From Streptomyces cynarae (GTDB lineage Bacteria > Actinomycetota > Actinomycetes > Streptomycetales > Streptomycetaceae): a stretch of 64,000 nt of DNA. Under the pieces are notes generated by a model, which was not told the DNA's origin, did no database searches, and saw nothing but the letters and a program-made list of their open reading frames with translations. How positions within the stretch are numbered: the first letter of the stretch is position 1; every line of letters starts with the position of its first letter. The position numbers were made by a program, and so were the translations under genes. Location of the stretch: positions 3,021,001 through 3,085,000 of the forward strand of contig NZ_CP106793.1 of assembly GCF_025642135.1 (NCBI RefSeq), read 5' to 3'. Positions 9,344 to 19,626 of the stretch are shown here, in pieces.

Positions 9344-12300
9344 TCAGTCCTCCGTGGTGACCGAAACGGTCGGCTGTGCCGACTGCTCGGCCGCCGCCGT
9401 CTTCTTGGCCGCCGCCTTCTTGGCGGTCGTCTTCTTCGCGGCGGTCTTCTTCGCGGCCGTCTTCTTGGCCGCCGTCTTCTTGGTGGCAGCCTTCTTCGCC
9501 GTGGCCTTCTTGGCGGTCTTGCGGGCCGCCTTCTTGGCGGGCGCCACCGCCTCGGGCTCGGCCTCCGCCGGGGCCTCGGTCTGCTCCGCCGGGGCCTCAG
9601 CCGCCGACGGGACGACCACGACCGCCGTCTCCTCCGACGAGGTCGGCGCCGTGGCCTTGCGGACGGCACGGCGGCGCGGACGGGCCGGAGCGCTCTCCAC
9701 GGGCGCCTCGGCGGCCTGCTCGGCCACGGGCTCGGCCGGAGCCGGGGCCTGGGCTTCCGGTTCCTCGGCGGGCTGTGGCGCGGCCTCCGGGACCGTCACC
9801 ACTGCCTCGGTGGGCGAACCGGCCGGCGCCGACGCCTTGCGGGTCGCCCGACGGCGCGTACGGCCCTTGGGCGCGGCCTCCTCCTCGACGGGCGCCGGCG
9901 CCTCGACGACCGGGTCCTCGGCCGCCACCGGCTCCGCCTCCGCCTCGGACCGCGACTTCGGTGCGCGCTCGTCCGTACGGGACTTCGGCGCCCGCTCCTC
10001 GGTCCGCGGGGCGCCCGCAGGAGCCGACGCCCGCCGGCTCACCCGGCGCCGCGAACGGCCCCGGGACGCGGCGGCCTCCGCCTCGGCCACGCTGCTGTAC
10101 AGCTCCTCGTCCGGCGCGACCGAGTCCATCAGCGACTCCGTCACGGCCGACTCCGACAGCGCCGCCGGAACCGCGACCTCGGGCTCGGCGACCGTGGCCT
10201 CGAAAGCCTCCTCGACCTCGGCCTCGACCGCGACCGCCTCGTGCGTCTCGGGCTCTGCCTCGGCGCCGCCCCGGCCGCGCTTCCTGCGCTTGCCGCCGCC
10301 GGCCGCGGCCGCCTGGTCCATGTGCACGATCACGCCACGGCCGTTGCAGTGCACGCAGGTCTCGGAGAACGACTCCAGCAGGCCCTGTCCGACCCGCTTG
10401 CGGGTCATCTGGACGAGGCCCAGCGAGGTCACCTCGGCGACCTGGTGCTTCGTGCGGTCCCGGCCCAGGCACTCCAGCAGGCGCCGCAGCACCAGGTCCC
10501 GGTTGGACTCCAGCACCATGTCGATGAAGTCGATCACGATGATGCCGCCGAGGTCGCGCAGCCGCAGCTGGCGGACGATCTCCTCGGCCGCCTCCAGGTT
10601 GTTCCTGGTGACGGTCTCCTCGAGGTTGCCGCCCTGACCGGTGAACTTGCCGGTGTTGACGTCGATGACGACCATCGCCTCGGTCCGGTCGATCACCAGC
10701 GAACCGCCGCTCGGCAGCCACACCTTGCGGTCCAGCGCCTTGGCGAGCTGCTCGTCGATCCGGTACGTGGCGAAGACGTCGACCTCGCTGGTCCACCTCT
10801 GCAGACGCGGCGCGAGGTCCGGCGCGACGTGCGCGACGTATCCGTGGATCGTCTCCCAGGCTTCGTCACCGCTGACGATGACCTTGGAGAAGTCCTCGTT
10901 GAAGATGTCGCGCACGACCCGGACGGTCATGTCCGGCTCGCCGTACAGCAGCGTCGGGGCGTTGCCGTTCTTCGACTTCTTCTGGATGTCCTCCCACTGC
11001 GCCTGGAGCCGTTCGACGTCGCGGTGCAGCTCGTCCTCGCTCGCGCCCTCGGCGGCGGTGCGCACGATGACGCCCGCGTCCTCGGGGACGATCTTCTTGA
11101 GGATGGTCTTCAGGCGGGCCCGCTCGGTGTCGGGCAGCTTGCGGCTGATGCCGGTCATCGAGCCCTCGGGGACGTACACGAGGTAACGGCCCGGCAGGGA
11201 GACCTGGCTGGTCAGGCGAGCGCCCTTGTGGCCGATCGGGTCCTTCGTCACCTGGACGAGGACCGACTGCCCGGACTTGAGGGCGGACTCGATGCGACGC
11301 GGGCCGTTGGCCATGCCCAGCGCCTCGAAGTTGACCTCACCGGCGTAGAGCACCGCGTTGCGGCCCTTGCCGATGTCGATGAAGGCGGCCTCCATCGACG
11401 GCAGCACGTTCTGGACCTTGCCCAGGTAGACGTTGCCGACGTACGAGGTCGACTGCTCCTTGTTGACGTAGTGCTCGACGAGCACGCCGTCCTCGAGTAC
11501 GCCGATCTGCGTACGCTCGCCGTTCTGCCGGACGACCATCACACGCTCGACGGCCTCGCGGCGGGCCAGGAACTCGGCCTCGGTGATGATCGGGACGCGG
11601 CGTCGGCCCTGCTCGCGGCCCTCCCGGCGGCGCTGCTTCTTCGCCTCCAGGCGGGTCGAGCCCTTGATGGACTGCACCTCGTCGGACGGCTCGGCGGCCT
11701 TGCGCGGCTCGCGGACCTTGACGACCGTGCGCTCCGGGTCGTCAGGCGTCGGCTCGTTGTCGACGAGCACGTCACCGGCCCGGCGGCGGCGCCTGCGACG
11801 GCGACGGCTGGTGCTGCTGGAGGACGCCGTGTCCTCGGCGTGCTCCTGGGCCTCCTCGTCGTCCTCCTCCACCTGCTCGGCGGTGTCCTCGGCGTCCTGC
11901 GCGGCCTGCTCGGCGGCGAGTTCCTCGGTCTCGTCACCCTCCGCGGACTCGCCCTCGGCCTCGGCGGACTCACCACGGCGACGGCGGCGGCCACCACGGC
12001 GTCGGCGCCGACGCGAACCGGGCTCCTCGGCCTCCTCGCCCTCGGCGGACTCCTCCGCCTCATCGGGCTCCTCCACCTCGTCGGTGGTCTCGGGCGCCAC
12101 GGCCACGGGCTCCTCGTCACCGCCCCGGCGACGACGGCGGCGGCGCGCACCGGCGGTCTCCTCCTCGGCGGCCTCCTCCTGCTCCGCCGCCTCGGCGGCA
12201 GCGGCAGCGGCGGCCCGCTCCGGGGTCTGGAACATCGGCTCGGTGAACACCGGCGCCTGGAACACGGCCACGGCGGGTCGTGCGGGCCGCTGCGCGGCCT

Positions 12301-13391
12301 CGGACGCCTCGTCGGCGCCGGAGGCGGGCTGCGCGGGCTCGGAGAAGCCTCCGGCGGCCCTGCGGACGACACGACGGCGACGACGCGGGGCGGCCTCCTC
12401 GGCCTCGGCGGCGGGGACCGTCGCGGCGGCGGCTCGGCTTCGGCAGCGGCGGGGACCGTCGCCGAGGCGGGGGCGTGGGCGCCTTCCTCTACGGCCTCGG
12501 CCTTCTCGCTCGCGCCGGCCGTCCCGGCGGCCTCGGTCTGCGGGGCCTCGTCGGCGGCGCCCTCGGGCGCGGCGGCCGACGCGGTCACCCGGCGGGTGGC
12601 ACGGCGACGGGTACGGCGGGCGGGCTCTTCGGCGGCGGGGGCCTGGGGCTCTTCGGCGGGGGCCTGCTCGGCCGTCTTCGTCTCGGCCTCGGCGGCGGCT
12701 CCTGCTCCGCGGCCTCGGTGGGGGCGGGCGCTTCGGAGGGCGCCGAGACGCGGCGCGTGGCACGGCGACGCGGACGGGCCGGAGCGGGCGCCTCCTCGGC
12801 GACCGGCTCGGCCTCGACCGCGGGGGTCTCGGGCGCTTCGCCACCGGCGGGCACGACGACCTCCACGGCCTCGGCCTCCGCGGGCGCCCCGGTGGGCGCC
12901 GACGCCCGACGCGTGGCACGCCGGCGCGGACGGGCCGGAGCGGACACCGCCGCGGCGACGGGCTCGGCCTCCGGGGCCTCGGACTCCTCGGCGCCGTCCC
13001 CACCGGCGGGCACGACGACCTCCACGGCCTCGGCGGTCGCGGGCGCCCCGGCGGGCGCCGACGCACGACGCGTGGCACGCCGACGCGCACGAGCCGGAGC
13101 GGGCGCCTCCGCGGAGGCGGGCTCGGCTTCGGCGGCACCGGAGACGGCGGCCTCGGCCACCGCCCCGGTCTCCTCGGTCTCTTCTGCCCCAGCGGCCGGG
13201 GGCTCCGCCTCCGCCGGTATGGCCGGCCCGGCCCCGGTCGCGGGGTCGGGCAGCGTGACCTCACCGGTCACGGCGTCCGCGCTCGGCGGGCCCGCCGGGC
13301 GCGAGGCGACGCGGCGCCGACGGCGCGGCGGCAGGGTGTCGCTGGGGGTGTTGTTCTCGGAACCCTCGGTGGGTTCGGTCGGTTCGAGCAT
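9344..13391 (-). CDS. rne: Ribonuclease E/G family endoribonuclease, with two apparent -1 frameshifts
   Basis: Single-strand endoribonuclease for rRNA processing and mRNA decay. The catalytic core (about 11.6-10.3 kb) has an S1 domain (SYVGNVYLGKVQNVLPSMEA), the DNase-I-like metal-site region (EAMVVIDVNTGKF and GGIIVIDFIDM) and the Zn-link CVHCNGRG. It is flanked by long low-complexity arms: N-terminal Ala/Glu/Arg repeats around RRRATRRASAP, then R-rich and acidic blocks, and a C-terminal Lys/Ala tail (KKAARKTAKKA). The start ATG is at 13391 (MLEPTEPTEGSENN). The frame breaks at about 12690-12700 and 12424-12433; one added base at each (for example CCGCC to CCGGCC) joins all three segments into about 1350 residues. 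Both breaks lie in the arm, not the core. Confidence 0.92.
12728..13105 (-). repeat. Imperfect ~160-bp repeats in the N-terminal arm of RNase E/G
   Basis: Three spaced copies of a segment coding for RPRRRATRRASAPTGAP-like sequence, ending near 12788, 12945 and 13105. Two copies are preceded by a shared stretch coding for AVEVVVPAGG. The repeats are in frame and encode basic patches alternating with acidic/alanine linkers. Confidence 0.7.
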
Positions 13392-13655
13392 GCGGGCGTT
13401 TCTCCCGTCAGGCTCCCGGGCGCCGCGCCTGGTCCGGCATGGATCGCCGTTGACGTCCGCGGCTCGCGCTGTGCGCGGTGCCGCCGTCCGGGGCGCGGGC
13501 GCCGCACGGGAGCTCTCTGTGTCCTGTCTCGCCGGTTCCGTACTCCTTGTTGTGCACGGCCTGGCGAAAGTCTTCTGGTCGGTGCGCTGCCCGACCCAGG
13601 TGGCTCCCGAGTACGAGGGCGGCGCTACGACGTACGTCCCTGCGCGGGACCTTCC

Positions 13656-14432
13656 TTACGCCGGCGCCGTCGCGGCGGCAGTGGCGGCGGCCGGATGCGG
13701 CTCGGTCGCTGCTGCCTCGCGGTCGGGCGCGAGCGGGTCGGTCACCGTGCCGGTCTCTTCATCGAACAGCCCCTGCGCCAGCCTGGTCACCGCTGCGGGG
13801 ACCGGCGGCGCCAGGTCGGCCACGGCGCGGAGACCGGACAGGACGTCGTCGGGTCGTACGGCAGGCGTCACGTGCCGAACAACCAGCCGCAGTATCGCAC
13901 AGGGCTGGTCGCTCGGCCTATCAGCCGGCGAACTGTGCGCTTCGACGCGCTCCAGGCTCGCGACGGCGGGTCGGGCGTCGAAGGTGCGCATGCCGTTCTT
14001 GGTCAGGCGCTGGACCTCGACGCTCTCGGCCGCGTTGAAGGCCGCGACGGCACGCTCTGCCTCCGCCGGGTCCACACCGTCCAGCCGCAGCTCCCACACG
14101 GAGGCCGTCAGCCGGTCGGCGAGCCCCGACGTGCGGGCCTCGACCGCCTCCAGGACGTCGAGCCCGGCGGGCAACGACTCGTCGAGGAGGACACGCAGCC
14201 GCTCCGGATCGCGCGCCTCGGTGAGCGCGATCTCCAGGTACTCCGCCTCACTGCCCGTGCCGGTGGGTGCGGCATTGGCGTACGACACCTTCGGATGCGG
14301 CGTGAACCCCGCCGAGTACGCCATCGGCACCTCGGCACGGCGCAACGCACGCTCGAAGGCGCGCTGGAAGTCACGGTGGCTGGTGAACCGGAGGCGGCCG
14401 CGCTTGGTGTAACGCAGTCGAATGCGCTGCAC
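13656..14432 (-). CDS. Radical SAM-linked protein, DUF2344 (TIGR03936-type)
   Basis: 258 residues starting MQRIRLRYTKRGRLRFTSHRDFQR, with FTPHPKVSYANAAPTGTGSEAEYL. These are the hallmarks of the family that is encoded next to, or fused with, a TIGR03960-type radical SAM protein. The presumed partner is at 24526-26496, about 10 kb away, so the usual adjacency has been broken by an inserted block. The last ~30 residues are Ala/Pro-rich. The biochemical role of the pair is not known to me. It lies upstream of rne on the same strand, with a 264-bp gap that should hold the rne promoter. Confidence 0.9.
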   Translation of the reverse strand: MQRIRLRYTKRGRLRFTSHRDFQRAFERALRRAEVPMAYSAGFTPHPKVSYANAAPTGTGSEAEYLEIALTEARDPERLRVLLDESLPAGLDVLEAVEARTSGLADRLTASVWELRLDGVDPAEAERAVAAFNAAESVEVQRLTKNGMRTFDARPAVASLERVEAHSSPADRPSDQPCAILRLVVRHVTPAVRPDDVLSGLRAVADLAPPVPAAVTRLAQGLFDEETGTVTDPLAPDREAAATEPHPAAATAAATAPA

Positions 14433-14616
14433 CGCGGGTGCGGGCGGCGGGCCTTCGGGCTGTCGCTTGCCCAGTGTCGTTCAGTCCTTCGTGAGAGCGG
14501 TGGTACTCCTACCTAGATTACGTGTCCGGCGGCCCAAACGTTCCCGCCGGGCACCCGCATCTCCGGGTGCCCGGCGGTGCCGGCTCGCGAAACCCCTCCG
14601 TGGGAGACCTCGAAGA

Positions 14617-16152
14617 TCACACGTACGAGCCACGGCGTGAGGGCCCCTTCGGGCAGCGGACGTCCCGGTCGGGCCGCTCTCCGGTCGCCAGGAAGCGGGA
14701 GACGGCGCGGTCGCCGCACGCGTTCCCGTTGGCCAGGTAGGCGCCGTGGCCGGTGGAGTCGACGGTCACCATGACGGCCCGCGCCCCGAACGCCTCGCGG
14801 AGTTTCCGCGCGCCGCTCAGCGGGGTGGCGACGTCGTGGGCGTTCTGCACGAGCAGGATGCCGGACGGCCCTCTCGACGCGATCCGGACCGGCGCCTGCT
14901 CCGGCGGGTACGGCCAGGCGGCGCAGACCATCGCGTTCCGGGGCATGCCGGCGGTCAGCGGGTGTTCGCGGCGGCTGACGGCGACATCGTCGAGGTACGC
15001 GGCCGCCGACCGGGGCCAGGCCACGTCGTTGCAGATGGTCGCGGCGCTGACCGCGGTGACGTTCTGCAGCACCGCATCGGGCTGTGCCGCGGGCGCGGGC
15101 GGGACGGTGCCGCTCCGGGCGGCCAGCATCAGCTTCGCCAGGGCGGGGAAACGGCTGGGCGTGTAGAAGCTGTCGAGCATCGCCTGGCGCAGCACGTTGC
15201 CGTTCAGCTCCTCGGGGTTGGCGCCCGGCCAGGGGATCGGTGCGCGGTCGAGGCGTGCGGCCAGGCGCAGGAACAGCGGTCGCACCTCTGCCGCCGTCGC
15301 GGCCACCCGGTCAGGGTTGCCGGGCGCCGAAGCCCACCGGGCGAACTCGGGGAAGGTGTCCTCGACCCCGGTCTCGTACGCGGCGAGCCAGCCCCGGGAG
15401 ACCCTCACGGGATCGGGGTCGTCATTGCTGTCGAGCACGACGCGGTCGGTGCGCTGCGGGAACAACTGGCTGTATACGGCGCCGACGTACGTACCGTACG
15501 AGACACCCCACGCGGAGAGCCTGCGCTCGCCGAGCGCGGCGCGGATGCGGTCGATGTCGCGGGCCTCGTCGACCGTGCTGATGTGCCGGATCAACTCACC
15601 GCCGTTGCGCGCGCAGGCGTCCGCCATCCGCCGCGCGGTGGCCATGTTCCCGGTGACCGACCCGTCCGCCGCGGGCCAGGGCCGCAGCTTCGACAGGGCG
15701 AGGTCGCCGTGTTCGAGACCGCAGCTGACAGAGGTGGAGGGCGCGAGCCCGCGCGGCGCGAAACCGATCAGGTCGTAGGAGTCCCGCACCTCCTGCGGCA
15801 GCTTCTGCCCCTTGCCCGACGGGTCGTTGAGGCTTGAGCCTCCGGGACCGCCGGGAATCAGCAGCAGCGCGCCGCGGCGGGCGGACGGCTTCTCGCCGGG
15901 GATGCGGGAGACCACGACGTCGATCTTCCGGCCGCCGGGGTCGGAGTAGTCCATCGGCACCTCGACGGACGCACACCGCTGGCGGGGATCGAGCCCGCTG
16001 CCCTCGCACCTGGTCCAGTTCAAGGAGGGGGCCTCCGCGGGCGCGGATGCGGATGCGGATGCGGTCGGGGAGACGGTCAGCGGGGCGGCGAGACAGAGGA
16101 CGGCGGCGGATACGGCGGTCCAGACGGCTCTTGTGCTGCTGGTCTGCTTCAT
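14617..16152 (-). CDS. Secreted alpha/beta hydrolase, tripeptidyl aminopeptidase (TAP) type
   Basis: 511 residues with an N-terminal signal peptide (basic MKQTSSTR, hydrophobic core, Ala-rich cleavage region near residue 35). The fold follows the Streptomyces Tap/SlpD group: oxyanion loop LLIPGGPGGSS, nucleophile GVSYGTYVG, acid in NAHDVATPL and catalytic His in DSTGHGAYL, with a TAP-like C-terminal domain. Expected to cleave tripeptides from protein N-termini outside the cell or to hydrolyse related amides; the substrate cannot be told from sequence. Divergent from the hydrolase at 16386, with a 233-bp shared promoter region. This is the first gene of the inserted accessory block. Confidence 0.85.
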   Translation of the reverse strand: MKQTSSTRAVWTAVSAAVLCLAAPLTVSPTASASASAPAEAPSLNWTRCEGSGLDPRQRCASVEVPMDYSDPGGRKIDVVVSRIPGEKPSARRGALLLIPGGPGGSSLNDPSGKGQKLPQEVRDSYDLIGFAPRGLAPSTSVSCGLEHGDLALSKLRPWPAADGSVTGNMATARRMADACARNGGELIRHISTVDEARDIDRIRAALGERRLSAWGVSYGTYVGAVYSQLFPQRTDRVVLDSNDDPDPVRVSRGWLAAYETGVEDTFPEFARWASAPGNPDRVAATAAEVRPLFLRLAARLDRAPIPWPGANPEELNGNVLRQAMLDSFYTPSRFPALAKLMLAARSGTVPPAPAAQPDAVLQNVTAVSAATICNDVAWPRSAAAYLDDVAVSRREHPLTAGMPRNAMVCAAWPYPPEQAPVRIASRGPSGILLVQNAHDVATPLSGARKLREAFGARAVMVTVDSTGHGAYLANGNACGDRAVSRFLATGERPDRDVRCPKGPSRRGSYV

Positions 16153-16385
16153 GCCGATGAGCCTCGCCGATCACGACCGCCCTTCCCATCCGGCCAACGT
16201 GCCTGTCCCTACGGGGGTTTGCCCCCGCAGGCCACCTCCGGGCCGCCCCGCCACCGCGCGGAGGACATGTCGCTCAACGGACGGCCCGGGACGCCGGTTT
16301 CACCCGATTGCACCGGATGAGCGGGCTCCACCGCACCGATGCGTCAACGCTGATGGCGTACACCCCAGAGGAAAGCGAGAAGGGC

Positions 16386-17273
16386 ATGACCACATCCGCG
16401 GTCCACGGCATACGTCGCCGCACGCATCGCTCCCGCACCGCGGCGGCGGGATGCGCCTTCGCCGCCCTGTGCGCGGTCACGGCGGCTCCGGCCGTCGCAG
16501 ACAGTGGCGCGAGCGAACCCAAGCCCACCATCGTCCTGGTGCACGGCGCCTTTGCCGACGGCTCCAGCTGGAGCGGGGTGATCGAACGGCTCGAGAGCCG
16601 CGGCTACACGGTCATGGCCCCGGCCAACCCACTGCGCGGGCTGTACAGCGACTCCGCCTACATCGCCTCGGTGCTCAAGAGCGTCAAAGGCCCCGTAGTA
16701 GTGGTCGGCCACTCCTACGGAGGAGCCGTGATCAGCACGGCCGCAGCCGGCAACCCCCGGGTGAAGTCCCTCGTGTACATCTCAGCGCTGATGCCCGACG
16801 TGGGCGAAAGCGGCATGTCGCTGTCCGCCCGCTTCCCCAGCGCCCTGGGCACCGCCACCACATCCGTGCCCTACCGAGCGGGCGACGCCAGCGGAACCGA
16901 CCTGTACCTCAAGCGGGACAAGGTGCACCCGGTCTTCGCCGCCTGCCTGCCGGCGAGCGAGGCGAATCTGCTGGCGGTGACCCAGCGGCCCGCGGCCAGC
17001 ACCGCGTTCTCGGAGAAGGCCCAGGTCGCGGCGTGGAAGGACATCCCCTCCTGGGCCCTCGTCGGCCGTCAGGACATGACCATCAGTCCGGATCAGGAAC
17101 GCTTCGAGGCCAAGCGCGCCGGTTCCCACACCGTGGAGATCGACACCTGCCACGTGTCTCTGATCGCCCGCCCCGACGCCGTCACCGACCTGATCCTCAA
17201 GGCCGCCACCGCCACCCCTACCGGGGCAACGCGCCCGGCGCTCGCACGACGCGCAGGCCCTGCCGGGCGGTGA
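16386..17273 (+). CDS. Secreted alpha/beta-fold hydrolase (esterase-like)
   Basis: 295 residues from the ATG at 16386, which is preceded by GAGAAGGGC; an in-frame start at 16308 is less likely. It has a signal peptide with Arg-rich n-region and cleavage near residue 40. The core begins PTIVLVHGAFADGSSWSG, the nucleophile elbow is GHSYGGA, and LVGRQDMTI and the C-terminal DTCHVSLIARP supply the acid and histidine. The closest family pattern is the small-ester or salicylate-esterase-like hydrolases that act on non-peptide esters. Substrate unknown. It is followed about 100 bp later by a DUF899 gene on the same strand. Confidence 0.8.
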   Translation: MTTSAVHGIRRRTHRSRTAAAGCAFAALCAVTAAPAVADSGASEPKPTIVLVHGAFADGSSWSGVIERLESRGYTVMAPANPLRGLYSDSAYIASVLKSVKGPVVVVGHSYGGAVISTAAAGNPRVKSLVYISALMPDVGESGMSLSARFPSALGTATTSVPYRAGDASGTDLYLKRDKVHPVFAACLPASEANLLAVTQRPAASTAFSEKAQVAAWKDIPSWALVGRQDMTISPDQERFEAKRAGSHTVEIDTCHVSLIARPDAVTDLILKAATATPTGATRPALARRAGPAGR

Positions 17274-17377
17274 GCCGGCGGAGACGGTTCGGCCTGCGAC
17301 CGATGAGTTCCGGAGCCCGGTGCGGTCTACCTCTGGACAAGCGAAAGCCGCGCACGAGCTCTGTGAGGCGAGCGACC

Positions 17378-18073
17378 ATGACCAGCCACGCACTACCACC
17401 CGTCGTCGACACCGCAACCTGGGAGCGCCGGCTCGAGGCACTTCGCGCCCGGGAGAAGGCCGCGACCCGGGAACTCGACGCCATCGCCGCCGAGCGCCGT
17501 CGCCTGCCGATGGTCGAGATGCCCGACTACACCCTCGAGGGCGAGGACGGCCCCGTTCGGCTGGCGGACGTCTTCGAGGGCAAGAGGCAACTGATCGTCT
17601 ACAACCACATGTGGTTCGCCGGCAAGGAATGGCAGTGCCCGGGCTGCACGGGGTTCACCTCGCAGTACACCCGCCTGGAGTTCCTGGACGACTACGACGC
17701 GCGATTCGTCGTCGTCACCCAGGGCCCGATCAAAGAGGCACTCGCCTACAAGCAGCGGGTCGGCAACCGGATGACCTGGTACTCGACTGCCAACAGCTCC
17801 TTCGGGGCCGACGTCGGCGCACCGCCCGGCGGAGGATTCGCGGTCAACGTGTTCCTGCGCGACGGCGACACCGTCTACCGCACCTGGCACACCAACGGCC
17901 GGGGCACCGAGCAGCTCAGTCACAGCTTCGCGCTGATCGACCTCCTGCCGTACGGACGGCAGGAGGAATGGCAGGACTCACCCGAAGGCTGGCCTCAGTC
18001 ACCCACCTACAGCCGGTGGGCGAGCTCCGAGGACATCGCCGCGCTCTACGGCCCGGGCTCCGGCGGCGGCTGA
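17378..18073 (+). CDS. DUF899 thioredoxin-fold family protein
   Basis: 231 residues from the ATG at 17378 (GAGG upstream). It has the DUF899 pattern: an N-terminal helix with REKAATRELDAIAAERRRLPMVE, then FEGKRQLIVYNHMWF, CPGCTGFTSQ (thioredoxin-like CxxC), and DLLPYGRQEEWQDSPEGWPQ near the end. The family is predicted to be thioredoxin-fold; its substrates are not established. The open frame runs far upstream without coding character, so only this part is called. It may share a transcript with the preceding hydrolase. Confidence 0.85.
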   Translation: MTSHALPPVVDTATWERRLEALRAREKAATRELDAIAAERRRLPMVEMPDYTLEGEDGPVRLADVFEGKRQLIVYNHMWFAGKEWQCPGCTGFTSQYTRLEFLDDYDARFVVVTQGPIKEALAYKQRVGNRMTWYSTANSSFGADVGAPPGGGFAVNVFLRDGDTVYRTWHTNGRGTEQLSHSFALIDLLPYGRQEEWQDSPEGWPQSPTYSRWASSEDIAALYGPGSGGG

Positions 18074-18204
18074 CCGATCACGGCCGATGAGCGGGGCGCC
18101 TCCGTGCCATGACATGCGGTCGGGGGCAGCCGGGGGCGGAGTCCAGCCGCCCAGCTGCCCCTGCGACGCAGGCAGGCGAAGGTGGGCGGTGCTGACGGGG
18201 CGCT

Positions 18205-19056
18205 CTACCGGCGGACCGCCGAGATCAGTCCGCCGGGCCGCTCCTCGCGCTGCGGCGGGGTGCTGATCGGGCGGCCGTAGGCGGCAGCGCGCTCGCGCAG
18301 GGTGTAGCTGTCGGCCTCCCAGCCGTGCCCGGCCAGCCAGGCCACCGGGTCGTCGGGCATCTCCGAGACCCACATGGACGCCGCCGATCCCGGCACGGCG
18401 TCCGCGCCGAAGCGCTCGATCACGCCGCGCGAGCCCAACGTCAGCCCCATCCGACTGCCTGCCGCCGACTGCGCGCCGATCCGGGCCAGCAGCAGCTCCA
18501 CCGCGTCCTCGGGCAGATAGATCAGCAGTCCTTCGGCGATCCACACGGTCGGCACCGCCGGGTCGTGCCCTGCGGCGGCCAGCGCGCCTGGCCAGTCCTC
18601 ACGCAGATCGACCGCGACGGTGATCCGCTCGCAGCGTGCGACGGCCCGCTCCTGGCGCAGCACCGAAGCCTTGAAGTCCAGTGGCGCGGCGGTGTCGACC
18701 TCGAACAGCCGGGTGCCCTCGGGCCAGTCCATCCGAAAGGCCCGGCTGTCCATGCCGGCGCCGAGCAGCACGACCTGCCGCACCCCGGACGCGGAGGCCT
18801 GCTGCAACAGGTCGTCGAGAAACTTCGTCCTGATGACGATGGAGAACGACACGGCCAGTCGGCGGCGTCGCGCGGCCTCGTCATCGGGCAGCGGCGGCGA
18901 GGAGGGCCACAGGCCGCCGGCGGCGGCGAAGGCCTGTGCCAGTGGGTCGCGGAACAGCGCGTTCTCCCGCTCGGTCTCCAGCGCCCGCACCCTGGCCACC
19001 CCCACCGCCGTGGCCCACACTCCCGACGGCTGCACCCGCTCCTGCTCATCAGTCAC
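18205..19056 (-). CDS. SAM-dependent methyltransferase, leucine carboxyl methyltransferase (PF04072/TIGR00027) family
   Basis: 283 residues. Family signs are GVWATAVGVARVRALETER at the N-terminus, the helix VIRTKFLDDLL, the SAM-binding VVLLGAGMDSRAFRMDW with LFEVDTAAPLDFKASVL, and WIAEGLLIYLPEDAVELLL. These putative O-methyltransferases are numerous in actinomycetes, often next to secondary metabolism or in variable regions; the acceptor is unknown. The GTG start at 19056 has no Shine-Dalgarno sequence but a -10 hexamer 6 bases upstream. It ends about 130 bp after the convergent DUF899 gene. Confidence 0.88.
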   Translation of the reverse strand: MTDEQERVQPSGVWATAVGVARVRALETERENALFRDPLAQAFAAAGGLWPSSPPLPDDEAARRRRLAVSFSIVIRTKFLDDLLQQASASGVRQVVLLGAGMDSRAFRMDWPEGTRLFEVDTAAPLDFKASVLRQERAVARCERITVAVDLREDWPGALAAAGHDPAVPTVWIAEGLLIYLPEDAVELLLARIGAQSAAGSRMGLTLGSRGVIERFGADAVPGSAASMWVSEMPDDPVAWLAGHGWEADSYTLRERAAAYGRPISTPPQREERPGGLISAVRR

Positions 19057-19062
19057 CGCGTC

Positions 19063-19068
19063 AGCCTA
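19063..19068 (-). promoter_or_regulatory. -10 element for leaderless transcript
   Basis: TAGGCT, then GACGCG (6 bases), then the GTG at 19056, with no ribosome binding site. No good -35 was found at 16-18 bp. Confidence 0.45.
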
Positions 19069-19163
19069 GGTGATCGATTCCAAAGCGCCCCGATGAGTGG
19101 AGTCAGGTACCGACCGCAGCCGGCGCAGCCGCCACCTCGTCCTCGCTCGAGTGCCTCGCCCCC

Positions 19164-19310
19164 TCAGTGCGCGTGACCACGCGACACGGGCGCCGGTGCG
19201 GCGTTCTCGACCGTCAGAGGCAGCAGCTTCTCGCCGGTCGGACCGACCTGGATGTGCGTGTCCATCCGCTGGCACAAGACACCAGGACCACATTCGACCG
19301 CGGCTCGCGC
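19164..19310 (-). pseudogene. Decayed copy of the 3' end of the radical SAM gene
   Basis: The frame ending at 19164 reads CGPGVLCQRMDTHIQVGPTG, then EKLLPLTVENAAPAPVSRGHAH. This matches the C-terminus of the radical SAM protein at 24526-26496 (CGVCPQMDTHIQVGPTG, KKLLPLTVKNAGPTPASSGHAH) with several substitutions. DNA similarity continues past the stop to about 19115, against 24448-24540, with one deletion of about 36 bp. There is no upstream catalytic part. It is a remnant or an alternative 3' end, not a working gene. Confidence 0.75.
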
Positions 19311-19385
19311 ACTGTTGGCCCCGTGCTGGTACTGAACGCCGCGCGGAAGGCCGCCCCGCCTGGCGTGCCGCATGCATACCCGGTC

Positions 19386-19598
19386 TCAGGAATCCCGGGC
19401 CACGACCGTGCCTCCCGGAACGACGTTCCTGCGCTCCCGCAGGTGGGCGTAGCACATGAGACCGAGGAGGACCGAAAGGAGCACGGCGGCGAGCTTGCCG
19501 ATCACGAGGAACTCCCCGTCGTCGGCCTGGATGAGGTCCGGAGAGGGCTGCCCCGTCGCACTGCCCCGCTCGGCGGGCTCGATCCGATCCGGCGCATG
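19386..19598 (-). CDS. Possible small membrane protein, with probable -1 frameshift near its start
   Basis: The frame ending at 19386 encodes one clear transmembrane helix (FLVIGKLAAVLLSVLLGLMC) followed by YAHLRERRN and a short tail. The best start signal, AAGGAG 5 bases before an ATG at 19598, is one base out of that frame; a single missing base shortly after the ATG would join them into about 70 residues. Reading the frame as given instead allows an ATG at 19628 without a ribosome binding site, which overlaps the divergent start at 19627. No family recognised. Evidence is limited to the helix and the start signal. Confidence 0.35.
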   Translation of the reverse strand, partial: HAPDRIEPAERGSATGQPSPDLIQADDGEFLVIGKLAAVLLSVLLGLMCYAHLRERRNVVPGGTVVARDS

Positions 19599-19626
19599 AG
19601 GGCTCCTTGGTGACAGGATCGGTGCC

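Noticed and set aside
10241..13258. A 1005-residue plus-strand frame opposite rne
   Set aside because: Shadow of the minus-strand RNase E/G gene; its composition mirrors the antisense of known motifs and no domain is visible.
16133..18073. A 646-residue plus-strand frame ending in the DUF899 gene
   Set aside because: The first ~400 codons overlap the signal-peptide hydrolase in another frame and read as Arg/Pro/His-rich nonsense.
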